A stretch of DNA of 64,000 nt, taken from positions 110,142,173-110,206,172 of the forward strand of contig NC_133156.1 in NCBI RefSeq assembly GCF_040802235.1, read 5' to 3'. The stretch is from Manis javanica. Lineage: Eukaryota > Chordata > Mammalia > Pholidota > Manidae. Below, piece by piece: positions 13,701 to 26,974 of this stretch (its first letter is position 1; each line of letters begins with the position of its first letter). Position numbers and translations under genes: made by a program. The notes beneath the pieces are model-generated. The model was given only the letters and a program-made list of their open reading frames with translations, was not told where the DNA came from and did not search any database.

Positions 13701-14337
13701 TAAGACCCAGCAATTCCACTTCTGAAAATATACCCAAAGAAAACAAATCACTAATTTGAAAAGATATATGTATCCCTATGTTCATTGCAGCATTATTTAC
13801 AATAACAAAGATATAGAAGCAATCCAAGTGTCCATCGATAGATGAATGGATAAAGAAGATGTGGTATATATACACAATGGAATATTAGCCATAAAAAGAA
13901 GGAAATCCTGTGATTTGTGACAACATGGTTTGACCTAGAAGAATCATGCTAAGTGAAATAAGCCAGGCAGAGAAAGACAAATAACAAAAGACTTCACTTA
14001 TACATGAAATCTAAAAAACAAAACAAACAAAAATAGATAGAACCACAAATATAGGTGACAGACTGTTTGTTACCATAGAGAGGGTGGTTAGGGTGAAGGG
14101 GATAAAGAGGTGCAAACTGCAAATTGTAATATAAGTTAGTCATAGGAATGGAAGGAAGTACAACATAGAGAATATAACCAATAACATTGTAATATCTTGG
14201 TACGGTAATGGGGTAACCACACTTATCGTGGCAAGCATCTATTAGTGTATATAATTATTGAGTCATTATGTTGTACCTCTGAAACAAATATAATATTGTG
14301 TATCAACTTTACTCCAATAAAAATAAAATAAAATAAA
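10776..14337 (+). mobile_element. Old 5'-truncated LINE-1, + strand
   Basis: The element begins inside the ORF2 endonuclease (KATEYTFFSSAHGM), passes the reverse transcriptase ([29 protein letters not shown], with FADD changed to FPDD at about 12298-12309) and ends in an AATAAAATAAAATA tail at 14318-14337. Stops and frameshifts are scattered along it; the longest surviving frame is 12056-12562. The flanks AGAAACCTCTCAA (left) and AGAAAGTCTCAAG (right) look like an imperfect target-site duplication. The element lies in the same orientation as the host gene, inside the C-D intron. It is older than the two minus-strand L1s at 14.8 and 43 kb, judged by its stop density. Confidence 0.88.
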
Positions 14338-14763
14338 ATAGAAAGTCTCAAGAGTTTGTTTCTTCAATTGTAGTTAATGGCCATGATTTTATCAGTGAAA
14401 ATCTTTTCATTCCAAGGTGTTCAAGCTTATTTGCCAAAAGTGATTTTTTTCTTTGTTTAAATTATGACTGTTGTGAATACAGCCTTTTGAGATTTCACTG
14501 ATTTCCAGTCATATGGTGCAGAATATAGTTATAGGTCTACTTGTGGGTGTGTTATTGCCTCTGGGAAGCCTCCTCTGGTTCCACAGGCTTCCAGATGCAG
14601 TGATCTCATTGATGATTCCCTGACCACACCAGCAGAAAGAGCACCATGATGTTCTTGTCCCTTGATCCTGCTTTATTCTCCTTTTTAGTGTCCCTTGCTC
14701 TCTGATACTAAAGAGACAACCTATTGTTTGTCTCCCCCAATCAATGCAAGCTCCATTTGGAAG
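14338..14763. other. Spacer between two L1s
   Basis: About 430 bases of unique-looking intron sequence. I see no gene or repeat in it. Confidence 0.5.
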
Positions 14764-16091
14764 GGCTTTGCCTTTTATTTATTTATTTATTTATTCATTC
14801 ATTCATTTATGGTATCATTAATCTACAATTACATGAGGAACATTATGTTTACTAGACTCCCTCCATCACCAAGTCCCCCCCCCACATACCACATTACAGT
14901 CACTGTCCATCAGCGTAGTAAGATGCTATAAAATCACTACTTGTCTTCTCTGTGTTGTACAGCCCCCCCCGTGCCCCCCCTACATTATGTCTGCTAATAG
15001 TAATGCCTCCCCTTTTTTCCCCTTATCCCTTCCTTCCCACCCATGCTCCCCAGTCCCTTTCCTTTTGGTAACTGTTAGTCCATTCTTGGGTTCTGTGGGT
15101 CTGCTGCTGTTTTGTTCCTTCAGTTTTTTCTTTGTTCTTATACTCCACATATGAGTGAAATCATTTGATACTTGTCTTTTTCTGCCTGGCTTATTTCACT
15201 GAGCATAATACCCTCTAGCTCCATCCATGTTGTTGCAAATGGTAGAATTTGTTTTCTTCTTATCGCTGAATAATATTCCATTGTGTATATGTACCACATC
15301 TTTATCCATTCATCTACTGATGGACATTTAGGTTGCTTCCATTTCTTGGCTATTGTAAATAGTGCAGCGATAAACATAGGGGTGCATCTGTCTTTTTCAA
15401 ACTGGAGTGCTGCATTCTTAGGGTAAATTCCTAGAAGTGGAATTCCTGGATCAAATGGTATTTCTATTTTGAGCATTCTGAGGAACCTCCATACTGCTTT
15501 CCACAATGGTTGAACTAATTTACATTCCCACCAGCAGTGTAGGAGGGTTCCCCTTTCTCCACAACCTCGCCAACATTTGTTGTTGTTTGTCTTTTGGATG
15601 GTGGCCATCCTTTCTGGTGTGTGGTGATATCTCATTGTGGTTTTAATTTGCATTTCTCTGATGAATAGCGATGTAGAGCATCTTTTCACGTGTCTGTTGG
15701 CCATCTGAATTTCTTCTTTGGAAAAGTGTCTGTTCAGATCCTGTGCCCATTTTACAATTGGATTATTTGCTTTTTATTTGTTGAGGTGTGTGAGCTCTTT
15801 ATATATTTTGGATTTCAACTCTTTATCAGATCTGCCATTTATGAATATATTCTTCCATACTGTAGGATGTCTTTTTGTTCTATTGGTGGTGTCCTTTGAT
15901 GTACAGAAGCTTTTCAGCTTGATATAGTCCCATTTGTTCATTTTTGCTTTTGTTTCCCTTGCTGGTAAGATATGTTCATGAAGAAATTGCTCATGTTTCT
16001 GTCCAAGAGATTTTTGCCTATGTTTTTTTCTAAGTGTTTTATGGTTTCATGACTTACATTCAGGTCTTTGATCCATTTCGAATTTACTTTT

Positions 16092-16572
16092 TTTTTCAGA
16101 ACAGTGTTCCTTTACTCAATAGAATTAAAAACCATGAGGTGACCATTGACATAAATTGTTAAAGAAAAATTCTTAAAAGGTGTTCCTAACAAGCTACATG
16201 AAGATGTGTTATGCTACTGAGTAGGACTGAATCCAATTAGAACACACCCATAGTGAAGTTTTATGAAAAAATCTTACAAGACAACTCCAACAAGCCCCTT
16301 ATCACACACATTCAGAATGGTATTATTTCACTGAGTAGAAGTGAGTCCTGGTAGGTCATGCTATAGTGAAGTGTGCAAGAGTACTTCTTATATGATGTTT
16401 CTAACAAGCTACTAGGAAATTGCTTTCAGCCCTGTTATGACACTGGGTTGAAATTAATTGCATGATGTGCCAACTCTGCCGAAGTGTCTAAAAGCACTTC
16501 TTAAAAGTTGTTTCTAAGAATCTAATTGTAAGATATTTTTAGACCATTGTTATTTCACTGAGAAGTGAATCA
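16092..16572 (-). mobile_element. Retroposed tandem-repeat RNA inserted in the L1
   Basis: Here L1 ORF2 sequence is interrupted; the copy at 44296-44330 runs straight through the same point. The insert starts with a T-run (to 16096), meaning a poly(A) tail on the minus strand. It is flanked by AATTTACTTTT (16081-16091) and AATTTGCTTTT (16573-16583), an 11-base target duplication with one mismatch. On the minus strand the duplication begins AAAAG, as expected after L1 endonuclease cutting at TT|AAAA. The interior is about four and a half diverged units of about 113 bases. Anchors CTGAGTAG-like at 16115, 16217, 16331, 16443 and 16558 are 102, 114, 112 and 115 apart, with a second shared block TCTAACAAGCTAC. 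I do not recognise the source RNA. Confidence 0.78.
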
Positions 16573-19500
16573 AATTTGCTTTTGTGTATGGGGTTAGACA
16601 ATGATCCAGTTTCATTCTCTTGCATGTAGCTGTCCAGTTTTGCCAACACCAGCTGTTGAAGAGACTGTCATTTCCCCATTGTATGTCCATGGCTCCTTTA
16701 TCATATATTAATTGACAATATATGTTTGGGTTAATAACTGGACTATCTATTCTGTTCCACTGGTCTGAGGCTCTGTTCTTGTGCCAGTACAAAATTGTCT
16801 TGATTACTGTGGCTTTGTAGTAGAGCTTGAAGTTGGGAAGCGAGATCCCCCCTGCTTTATTCTTCCTTCTCAGGATGGCTTTGGTTATTTGTGGTCTTTT
16901 GTGGTTCCATATGAATTTTAAAACTATTTGTTCCAGTTCATTGAAGAATGCTGTTGGTATTTTGATAGGGATTGCATTGAAACTGTAGATTGCTTTAGGC
17001 AGAATGGCCATTTTGACAATTATTAATTCTTCCTAACCAAGAGCATGGGATGCGTTTCCATTTGTTAATGTCCTCTTTACTTTCTCTTAAGAGTGTCTTG
17101 TAGTTTTCTGGGTATAGGTCTTTCATTTCTTTGGTTAGGTTTATTCCTAGATATTTTATTCTTTTTGATGTAATTGTGAATGGAATTGTTTTCCTGATTT
17201 CTCTTCTGCTAGTTCATAGTTAGTGTATAGGAAAGCAACAGATTTCTGTGTATTAATTTTGTATCCTGTGTAACTTTGCTGAATTCAGATATTAGTTCTA
17301 GTAGTTTTGGAGTGGAGTCTTTAGGGTTTTTTATGTACAATATCATGTCATCTGCAAATAGTGACAGTTTGACTTATTCTTTACCAATCTGGATGCCTTG
17401 TATTTCTTTGTTTTGTCTGATTGCCATGGCTAGGACCTCCAGTACTATGCTGAATAACAGTGGGGAGAGTGGGCAGCCCTGTCTTGTTCCTGATCTTAGA
17501 GGAAAAGCTTTCAGCTTCTCACTGTTAAGTATGATGTTGGCTGTGGGTTTGTCATATATGGCCTTTATTATGTTGAGGTACTTGCCCTGTATACCCATTT
17601 TGTTGAGAGTTTTTATCAATTATGGATGTTGAATTTTGTCAAATGCTTTTTCAGTGTCTATGGAGATAATCATGTGATTTTTGTCCTTCTTTTTGTTTAT
17701 GTGGTGGATGATGTTAATGGATTTTTGAATGTTGTACCATCCTTGCATCCCTGAGATGAATCCCACTTGATCATGGTGTATGATCCTTTTGATGTATTTT
17801 TGAATTTGGTTTGCTAATATTTTGTTGAGTGTTTTTGTATCATATTTATCAGGGATATTGGTCTGTAATTTTCTTTTTTGGTAGTGTCTTTGCCTGGTTT
17901 TGGTATTAGAGTGATGCTGGCTTCATAGAATGAGTTTGGAAGTATTCTGTCCTCTTCTATTTTTTGGAAAACTTTAAGGAGAATGAGTATTATGTCTTCT
18001 TTATATTTCTGATAAAATTCAGTGGTGAATCCATCTGGCCCGGGGGTTTTGTTCTTGGGTTGTTTTTTTATTACTGCTTCAATTTTGTTGCTGGTATTGG
18101 TCTGTTTAGATTTTCTGTTTCTTCCTTGGTCAGTCTTGGAAGGTTGTATTTTTCTAGGAAGTTGTCCATTTCTTCTAGGTTTTCCAGCTTTGTTAGCATA
18201 TGGATTTTCATAGTATCCTCTTATCATTCTTTGTATTTCTGTGGGGTCCATCATGATTTTTCCTTTCTCATTTCTGATTCTGTTGATGTGTGTAGATTTT
18301 CTTTTTCTGTTAATAAGTCTGGCTAGGGGCTTATCTACTTTGTTTATTTTCTCAAAGAACCAGCTCTTGGTTTCATTGATTTTTTCTATTGTTTTATTCT
18401 TCCCAATTTTATTTATTCCTTTTCTGATCTTTATTATGTCCCTCTTTCTGCTGACTGGGCCTCATTTGTTCTTCTTTTTCCAATTTCAATAATTGTGACT
18501 TTAGACTATTCATTTGTGATTGTTCTTCCTTCTTTAAATAGGCCTGGATTGCTGTATACTTTCCTCTTAGAACTGCATTCACTGCATCCCACAGAAGTTG
18601 GGGCTTTGTGCTGTTGTTGTCATTTGTCTCCATATATTGCTTGATCTCTGTTTAATTTGATCATTGATCCATTGATTATTTAGGAGCATGTTGTTAAGCC
18701 TCCAAGTGTTTGTGAGCCTTTTTGTTTTTTTTGTACAGTTTATTTCTAGTTTTATACCTCTGTGGTCTGAGAAGTTGGTTGGTAGAATTTCAATCTTTTT
18801 GAACTTACTGAGGCTCTTTTTGTGGCCTAGTATGTGGTCTATTCTGGAAAATGTTCCATGTGCACTTGAGAAGAGTTTTTATTCTGCTGCTTTTGGGTAT
18901 AGAATTCTATAGACATCTGTTAGGTCCATCTGTTCTAGTGTGTTGTTCAGTGCCTCTATGTCTTTACTTATTTTCCATCTGGTGGATCTGTCCTTTGGAG
19001 TGAGTGGTGTGTTGAAGTCTCCTAGAACGAATGCATTGCATTCTATTTCCTCCTTCAATTCTGTTAGTATTTCTTTCACATATGCTGGTGTTCCTGTATT
19101 GGGTGCATGTAAATTTATAATGGTTATATCCTCTTGTTGGACTGACCCCTTTATCATTATGTAATGTCCTTCTTTATCTCTTGGTGCTTTCTTTGTTTTG
19201 AAGTCTATTTTGTCTGATACAAGTACTGCAACACCTGCTTTTTACTCCCTATTGTTTGCATGAAATATCTTTTTCCATTCCTTCACTTTTAGTCTGTGCA
19301 TGTCTTTGGGTTTGAGGTGAGTCTCTTGTTAGCAACATATAGATGGATCTTGTTTTTTTATCCATTCAATTACTCTTTGTCTTTTGATTGGTGCATTCAG
19401 TCCATTTACATTTAGGGTGATTATTGAAAGAGATGTGCTTATTGCCATTGCAGGCTTTAGATTCGTGGTTACCAAAGCTTCAACAGTAGCTTCTTTACTA

Positions 19501-20601
19501 TCTAACCATCTAACTTAATTCACTTATTAAGCTATTATAAACACAGTCTGATGATTCTTTATTTCTCTCCCTTCTTATTCCTCCTCCATTCTTTATATGT
19601 TAGGTGTTTTATTCTGTACTCTTTTGTGTTTCCTTTCACTGCTTTTGTGAATACTTGATTTTATTTTTTGCCTTTAGTATTTGGTTGGTCTGCTTTCTTT
19701 GGTATGATTTTATTTTCTCTGATGACATCTATTTAGCCTTAGGAGTGCTTCCATCTAGAGCAGTCCCTTTAAAATATCCCATAGAGGTGGTTTGTGGGAG
19801 GCAAATTCCCTCAACTTTTGCTTGTCTGGGAATTATTTAATCCCTCCTTCATAGTTAAATGATAATCATGCTGGATACAGTATTCTTGGTTCGAGGCCCT
19901 TCTGTTTCATTACATTAAGTATATCATGCCATTCTCTTCTGGCCTGTAGGGTTTCTGTTGAGAAGTCTGATGATAGCCTGATGGGTTTTCCTTTGTAGGT
20001 GATCTTTTTTGTCTCTCTGGCTTCCTTTAATACTCTGTCCTTGTCTTTGATCTTTGCCATTTTAATTATTATATGTCTTGGTGTTGTCCTCCTTGGGTCC
20101 CTTGTGTTGGGAGATCTGTGGGCTTCCATGGTCTGAGAGATTATTTCCTCCCCCAGTTTGGGAAAGTTTTCAGCAATTATTTCTTCAAAGACACTTTCTA
20201 TCCCTTTTTCTCTCTTCTTCTTCTTCTGGTACCCCTATAATGTGAATATTTTTCTGTTTGGATTGGTCACAGTTCTGTTAATATTCTTTCATTCATGGAG
20301 GTCCTTTTGTCTGTCTCTTCCTCAGCTTCTCTGTATTCCTCTTCTTGATATCTATTCCATTAACAGTCTCTTGCACCTCATCCAGTCTGCTCTTAAGTCC
20401 TTCCAGAGATTGTTTCATTTCTGTAATCTTCCTCCTGAGTTCATCCCTTAGCTCTTGCATATTTCTCACAGGTCCATCAGCATGGTTATGACCTTTATTT
20501 TAAATTCTTTTTCAGGAAGATTGGTTTTATCTATCTCCCCAGGCCCTCTCTCGGGGGTTGTGTGCATGATTCTTGACTGGACCAAATTCCTCTGCCTTTT
20601 C

Positions 20602-21575
20602 ATGGCAATAAAGGTGGATATAGGCAGGTGGCACATGTGTCAGCTGGGAGAACAAAGTCCCTTCCTGCTTTCTGGTTGCCTTGCCCTTCTCCACTGCCTG
20701 TGTCGGTTACCCACACGCTGGGAGCAGTCTCTGGGTTAGCCCTCGGGGTAGCCCAGAGCCCTGCAGGGAGAGGCAGGCATGCTGGGTGTGCTCTTCTGCG
20801 AGAACAGCATCCCTTTGCGCCTTGCCCCTGCCTCCTCTGTCTGTGCCAGGCACTGCCTGCCAGCCGTGGCCTCTGGGTCTGGCCTGTGTAGCTGTGTTCT
20901 GGGACAAGACTCTGGGCAGTTACTGTGGGCAGAGCCACTCTCCAGCTGCTTTGCCACTGTGGCAGGGCTGGGGCTGCACCGGCTGTGGGGAATGAATGGC
21001 AGGCTGCTTATCGCTCTGAGGGTCTTCAGAGCTGCGTTGCCACCCAGGGGGTTAGGGAGCCTGAAGTTCCTCAGGATTCCCAGCCTGCTGGGATGAGTGT
21101 GCCAGGATGATTCCATCCAGCTGTGAAGCCCTTCCCTTTAAGAGTTTCAAAAAGCACTCGCTTTTCTTTTGTCCCAGGGGAGCCGGCTGTGGGGACCCAC
21201 TCACAGATTTTAATTTTCCGTTTCTTTAATATCCAGCACACCATGCAATGTGTGTCTGTGCTCCCAGTGCATATTACTAGGGCTGATTATTTAGCAGTCC
21301 TGTGCTTCCACTCCCTCCCCGCTCCAACTCCTCTCCTCCCACTGGTGAGCTGGCGTTGGGGGAGTGCTCGGGTCCCGCCTTGTTGTGGCTTTGTATCTTA
21401 CCCCCTTCATGAGATGCTGAGTTCTTGCAGATGTAGATGTAGCCTGGCTGTTGTATTGTATTTTCTGGTCTCTCTGTTAGGCATAGTTGTATTTGTTGTA
21501 TTTTCAAAAATGTATATGGTTTTGGGAAGAGATTTCTGCTGCCCTACTCAAGCCACCATCTTGGCTCCTCCTCCA
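20602..21575 (-). promoter_or_regulatory. L1 5'UTR/promoter region with candidate intron
   Basis: This GC-rich stretch of about 970 bases, upstream of ORF1 on the minus strand, starts with a YY1-like AAGATGGTGG. It contains a consensus donor AAGGGG|GTAAGAT (minus strand, GT at 21401-21400) and a possible acceptor GGCAG|TGGAG (AG at 20695-20694), 708 bases apart. The younger L1 at 43-48.5 kb lacks exactly this interval. Overlapping open frames on both strands here are by-products of the GC content. Confidence 0.6.
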
Positions 21576-22639
21576 GGCTTTGCCTTTTTATTTGGCATGT
21601 AATAGGGGCTTGATGAGTATTGAATGTCTAAGTGCACTCATGGATCTGTTCAGTGGGAAGACAATAAAATTAGGTGGCAAAGTGGTGATCTGGTAGATTT
21701 TTCTGCAAAGCATTTAAAGGTACAGAGAGTGATGGGATTCTGGAATGCTGACTTTGCAAGGAAGGGTGAGGGAAGGCCTCTCCAAGAAAGAGATATCTGA
21801 GCGGAGGCCTGTGTCTCAGGAGTTCCCAGGACCTTCCCAGGTTCATTGATTAACAAGGACTCATAGAACTCAGCATATAGTTTGATGCACGATTAAGATT
21901 TATTACAGTAAGAAATCTGAAGTAGCATCAGCACATGGGGTGAAATCCAAAGGAAACTAGGTCAAACTGTTTAGTCCTCTCCTGGTGAGGTCACACAGGA
22001 TGTACTGAATTCCTGAAGCAACAAGTTGTGACAACACAGAAGGTGCTATCTACAAGGGAAGCCCATGAGATGCTGGCTGCCAAGATATTTACTGGGGACT
22101 TCTCAAGCAGGTACTCTCTGGCTAGTATGTGCCAAAGCCCCAGGTTCTCAGCAGGAAGGCAGGTGTCCAGCACAAACCACATTATCTGTGCAAACAGTTT
22201 AGTTGCAGTGAGTCACTCTTATTCTTTAGGGAAAGTTGTATCAGTACAGGAAACTCCTTAACAGCTGCGTTCCCAGAAGCCAGCCAAGGGTCAGCATTGT
22301 AAGCAGGCCTTTCCAAGGAAAGGCAGTCTACGTCTATTGTGTTACCTCTTTTTCTGGTAAAGGTGGGAGTGGAGATGATAAGGTGAGGGATTCAGGTGCC
22401 ATAGGAATACTAGATGGAAGACATTCCCAGGAGAGGAATAATCCAGAGCAAGGGAAGTGTGTGTAGTAGGCCTGGCATGTTTGAGGACCTGAAAAATCTT
22501 AGTGATCAGAGCAGAAAGAGGAAGGAGAGAGGTAAGATATTAGATTCCATGGTGAGGGTTGATTTCCGGGCATATGGCCCACCCTTTCAAGCTGTTTCGT
22601 TCCTTTGGCATTCCAGACATAAAAATGAGGAAGTGGGCC

Positions 22640-22810
22640 AGAGTTTATGGAGCCCCTGCTATGAGCCAGGCTCAGTTCTCAAAGCATCACGTGATGTCTT
22701 ATTTAATTCTATGAATAAACCTTGACATAGTGAGGATTGCAGTAGACTTGGGGCCCACAATGGTTAAGTCACTTAGCCAAGGTCATGGAGTTAGTAAGAC
22801 AGAGTGAGTT
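22640..22810 (-). repeat. MIR (antisense)
   Basis: GAGCCCCTGCTATGAGCCAG, TTCTCAAAGCATCACGTGATG and TTAAGTCACTTAGCCAAGGT follow the order of the antisense MIR consensus. Confidence 0.75.
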
Positions 22811-22867
22811 TCGAGTAGAGGTAGTCTGAGCAGAGAGACCAGACTCTGCTATCCGCAATGGGAGTAA

Positions 22868-22990
22868 TCTGGAACAGTGTTTTAAAACTGCAGGTTGCAA
22901 CCTCTTAGTGCATTGTGAAATTAATTGAGTGGATCACGACCAATATTTCAAAAACAAATAAACAGAGTAAAACAGAACAGATAGGATCAG
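22868..22990. repeat. hAT-like DNA transposon fragment
   Basis: CAGTGTTTTAAAACTGCAGG followed by GTTGCAACCTCTTAGTGCAT and GATCACGACCAATATTT resembles a known mammalian DNA-transposon end with paired 'GTCGCGACC' words. I am unsure of the family name. Confidence 0.4.
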
Positions 22991-24349
22991 AGTGCATTGT
23001 TATATGAAACTTCCACTTCAGATGTTGTTAAATGAAACTACTGTTGTGCAGAAACTTTGGACTGTAAAGAAGTATGTATGTGTATACACACATACATGTA
23101 CACATATGCGTACCAGATTACTGTGTATAATGTATTCCTTACTTTGGGTGTTTTTCAAAAACACTGTAAGCCACAAATCTAGGAAAGCCGAATGTTTTTA
23201 TATGGGCAAATCATTTTTTTTCATTAGTCTTCTTGTTTCTGGGAACAACTGATCTTTTACAGGTTGAGTAAATCCCTAGGAGTTCATTTATGGAAACCTA
23301 TATATCAGGCCACCTCAAAACAGGTACTACACAGTTATAACAGAATTGATGCAGTGTATAACAACCTCCCCCCAATACCTCTTCATCAGGGTACATTACC
23401 ACATGTAAGAGGTCTGTGTGTTCAGGAAGGAAGAGGGTCCGATTGTTTTTGTCAGCTCTGAGGTCTCCCTGTGACTGCCCCACCTTCCAGGTGAACCCTG
23501 CCTGCCCATCGGCTTTCCATTTCCCTTTTTTTTTTTTCCAGCAGGAACGAAGGTGGGGTTGGAGGGACCAGGTACATTGTCTGAAACCTTGCTGATTCAC
23601 TTTAGGTACTGCTATTGTGGCCCCAAGTCATGGTGAGGAGGGGAAATACAGAAAAGGAAGAACATAATAAGTTATAAAAATTTAAATATTGAAGATAAAG
23701 GGATGTAGACCTGGTCATGTAAGTATTGCTTTCCTGTTATCTATACTATAATGTGAAGGAAATTCCTTAAGGATTTTGGAATGATGAAATTTTGTGCACT
23801 GAAATTTTAAACATAATTGCAATGCCTATTATCAATCTCAGCATATTCAGATGATAAAAAAAGCCAGTAGGTATCCAGAAATTGGTTTTGCTAATTTTGA
23901 GAGCCTGTATACACAGTTTATGACATCTAAGATATCCTTAACTTTCTTCCCCTAATTTTTCAAATTGGAGTATGATATCTCTATCACATCCTTGAGAATA
24001 TTTAATAATAATGGAAAATAAGCATAGAAAACCCCTGGAAAAGACAGTGTGTTTTAGACATATTGCAAAGTGTTCTCACAAATTGATAATTTTTAATACA
24101 GTTAAAGAATTGTCATACATCAGGCTTATTAACTCTCTGAAAACTAATGTATAAAATACATGCATTTCATCAAAATAGCAGAGCTCTGGGAATACATTTT
24201 CCAATAACAGATACTTTTCCAAACCATGGTTACACTACTTATTTCCAGGCAAAAGAGTAAAATTTAGGGGATGATTTCAGACAGCAAGTTATCTTCTTCT
24301 AGATTTCTGAGCATATCAAACAGTAATAATAACTACCATTTATGTAATC

Positions 24350-24600
24350 ATAATGAGAGCTAATGCTTACCTTGTACTTACTCTGTGCCTGACATTTTTC
24401 TAGTTGTCTTATATTTATTTTCTCATTTAATCTTCAACAGCTTTATGGGATATGATTTTTATTTTAAGGATGAGGAATCTGAGGCCTAGAAAGGCTGAGA
24501 CACTTGCCCATGGTCAAAAGTGCAAGAGCTGCTCATAGGCAGCGAGTGGCAGAGCTAGGACGCAAGTTTTTCTTGTGACCATGACATTCTACTGCCTCTT
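24350..24600 (-). repeat. MIR (antisense), near full length
   Basis: TTACTCTGTGCCTGACATTT, TTTCTCATTTAATCTTCAAC, GATGAGGAATCTGAGGCCTA and GCGAGTGGCAGAGCTAGGA follow each other as in the antisense MIR. A second antisense MIR piece follows at about 24640-24765 (ATTTTAAAGACTAGAGAATG, AGTGACTTGCCCAAAAT). Confidence 0.8.
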
Positions 24601-24789
24601 TTTTCACAGTTATAGTTAAGAGGCCCAGAGACCCGGTGAAGTAGATACAGTGAGTGCTGCTTTTATTTCCATTTTAAAGACTAGAGAATGCTCCAGAGGT
24701 GAAGTGACTTGCCCAAAATAACCAAGTTAGACCATGGCAGAGTCTAGGGCAAAGGCAGTTCTAAATATAAACTCATAAGGCCTTTGTAT

Positions 24790-25225
24790 TATTAGGGTTC
24801 TCCAGAGAAACAGCCAAAAAAGTGTGTGTGTATAAAATATATATATTGTATATATGATTGTGGAGGTGGCAGGCTAGAGTCTCAGGAGCGCCACGGGTTT
24901 AGCTGCGGTCTGAGTCCGGAGACCTGAGAGGCGGGAGAGCCAGTGGCGTAGCTCCCATACTAAGGCCAACAGGAAGAGCCTGCCACCCAGTCCCAAAGCA
25001 GTCGGACTGGAGTGAATTCTCTTTACTCAGTGGAGGATCAGCCTCTTTGTTCTACTCAGGCCTTCAGCTGATTGGATGAGACCCACCCAGATGTGAGAGA
25101 GCAGTCTGCTTAACTCAGACACCAATTTAAATGTTACCCTCATCCTCATAGAAACACCCACAATAATGTTTGGCCAAATATCTGGGTACCCTGTGGCCCA
25201 GTCAAGTTGACAAATAAAATTAATG
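24790..25225. repeat. Old interspersed repeat, unclassified
   Basis: The block begins TTAGGGTTCTCCAGAGAAAC, has a GT/AT-rich part, then GGCCTTCAGCTGATTGGATG and GGCCCAGTCAAGTTGACAAA. I recognise this as a common mammalian interspersed repeat arrangement but cannot name the family with confidence. Confidence 0.55.
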
Positions 25226-26974
25226 TGACTATTAATGATAGTTTCCAGATTCTATGCTGTCATTGCCTTTTCAAACAGCATTTCTCAAGACCTTCAGATT
25301 GTCCTGCATGACCGCTCAGTCACCGGAGCTTGGAGGAGGTGGCAGGGAAGGTCATCTAGTTTCCTTGGGAGAAGGAAGTGGGAGTATAAGAGCTAGAGCT
25401 GCTGATAGTGTCTCAGGCTCTGGATGGGAATTCAGAGGCAGAAATCTGAATATTAACCATTCTGTCCCAGAATTGCAAATACCTTTTTTTCTCCTGAAGA
25501 ACTTTAAACAACTTTCCTTAAGTCATAGGACCTCTGGCTGGCTGATCTCTGAAGCCATTCAGACAGGAAATCGTATCTGTCCTGACAAAAATTAGAGTTA
25601 AATCACCTCAGGTGAACCTTTGCATTTTACCCTGAAATACATTCTACTGAGTGCTTTTGTAGTCAAGCTTGACCAGTGATGTTGTGCATACCTGATAAAA
25701 TGCATTTGTGTCCACAAGAGGGCTTCATTTTCCTATTTTTCAACTTTTGCTTTCAATACTGTATATTTTGCTTTGTTTTGTTTGTTATGCCCAAAATAGA
25801 ATCATTTGCTTGTTTATGATAAGAACTTGTCATCACTAAAAAGAGCCTTGAGAGAAGAGAGAGTGGACAAATTAGGGCAGCAAAGCCTGAAATGATGACT
25901 GAAGGCCAGGAAGTGTCAAACACCAGGATAGTGACTTAATGAAAGATCCTACATCCCTCATATAAAACTCAAAGCTTTTAAATACTGGGACCATAATGAG
26001 GATTATATTGGATTGTAATTAGGTTTCTAAATCCCACTAACCACCTGTTTAAGTTAAATGAAGTGAATCAAAAAATTTATTATTACAATTAATGCATTAA
26101 TTTTTTCAGATATTTATTCCTTAAATGATTACCTCCTGATCTTTGGATCACTTTTAATTCTGAATTCAAATTTGGGGTCTTTGTTTTTCTTTTCTGAGGT
26201 TTCTATTACCAATGGTTGGGTACTACATCATGCCTCACTCAAATTAGAGGGGCTGGTAAGATAATTAAATTTGGTTTGAGTGGAAATGAAGAACTGATTT
26301 TGCTAGCTCTTGTTTGGAGTGGCAGGTTTTCCATCTGTTTTGGAAGATGGTATATTCCAGAGGCAAGAGGGGACAAAAACTGTTTCACAGAAGAATAACT
26401 ACCATGGAAAACATGCTTCATCCAGCTTTTGTGCGCACAGTGTTGGAAAATATGAGTATCTACAAGTCACAGGAAGAGAATGGCAGTACATTTTTAAATC
26501 AGTTTCAGTTTGAACAAATGAGAATGAGATACATGGATGGATTTTAATTGTAAAAAGTGAAAAACTGGAATGAATGGGCTTGGAATTTTGTCCAACAGTC
26601 CAACTTGTTTGTTTTGTAGAAACTGCAGCCTTTCCCTGGATTAACTGAAGGCTGAAACCTCTATTGAACATTAGGTTGATTAGTCTTTCTGGTAGCTATT
26701 AAAAAATTGATGGGCTTAGAGTCTGGTGCTGAAAAATCCTCAGTGGGCCTATTCCAAATGCCAAGATGCAGGAGCGTCCATTGACAATACAATCATTAAA
26801 CAGATAGTCACCCCAAATTAAAAAGGAATGCTGTAGGCCTAAACAAAATCTGCAGTACATGTTCTAGAACAGCCACCATAGTGGCAAGCATCACACTTCA
26901 AATGCCTTTTTAAGTAATATTTTTAAAAATCACATCATCCTTAAAGTCAAATCTGATGAAGAAGATAGGTAACA

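Larger units (their letters stand above)
14764..21593 (-). mobile_element. Full-length LINE-1, minus strand, with target-site duplications
   Basis: The near-identical flanks GGCTTTGCCTTTTATTT (14764-14780) and GGCTTTGCCTTTTTATTT (21576-21593) bracket the element. A (TTTA)n/(TTCA)n tail lies at the left (3') end. The 5' end at 21575 reads GGAGGAGCCAAGATGGTGG on the minus strand, a YY1-like start. The order on the minus strand is a CG-rich 5'UTR (about 21575-20602), ORF1 remnants (19866-20129 encodes TTPRHIIIKMAKIKDKDR and QARREWHDILN), then ORF2 pieces: endonuclease near 18879-19157 (VLGDFNTPLTPKDRST), RT near 17374-17619 ([16 protein letters not shown]) and the C-terminal Cys motif at 15138-15704 ([16 protein letters not shown]). 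Many stops make it dead. It was later hit by a 481-base insert at 16092-16572. Minus that insert it is about 6.3 kb. Confidence 0.93.

Noticed and set aside
15690-19840. Several + strand open frames of 60-120 codons
   Set aside because: They are antisense readings of the minus-strand L1 ORF2 and ORF1.
20600-21600. Many overlapping open frames on both strands in a GC-rich block, resembling a CpG-island gene
   Set aside because: The block is the 5'UTR of the minus-strand L1, bounded by its target duplication at 21576-21593.
25254-25595. 113-codon + strand frame
   Set aside because: No splice context, no recognised motif, and it lies next to an interspersed repeat in an intron.
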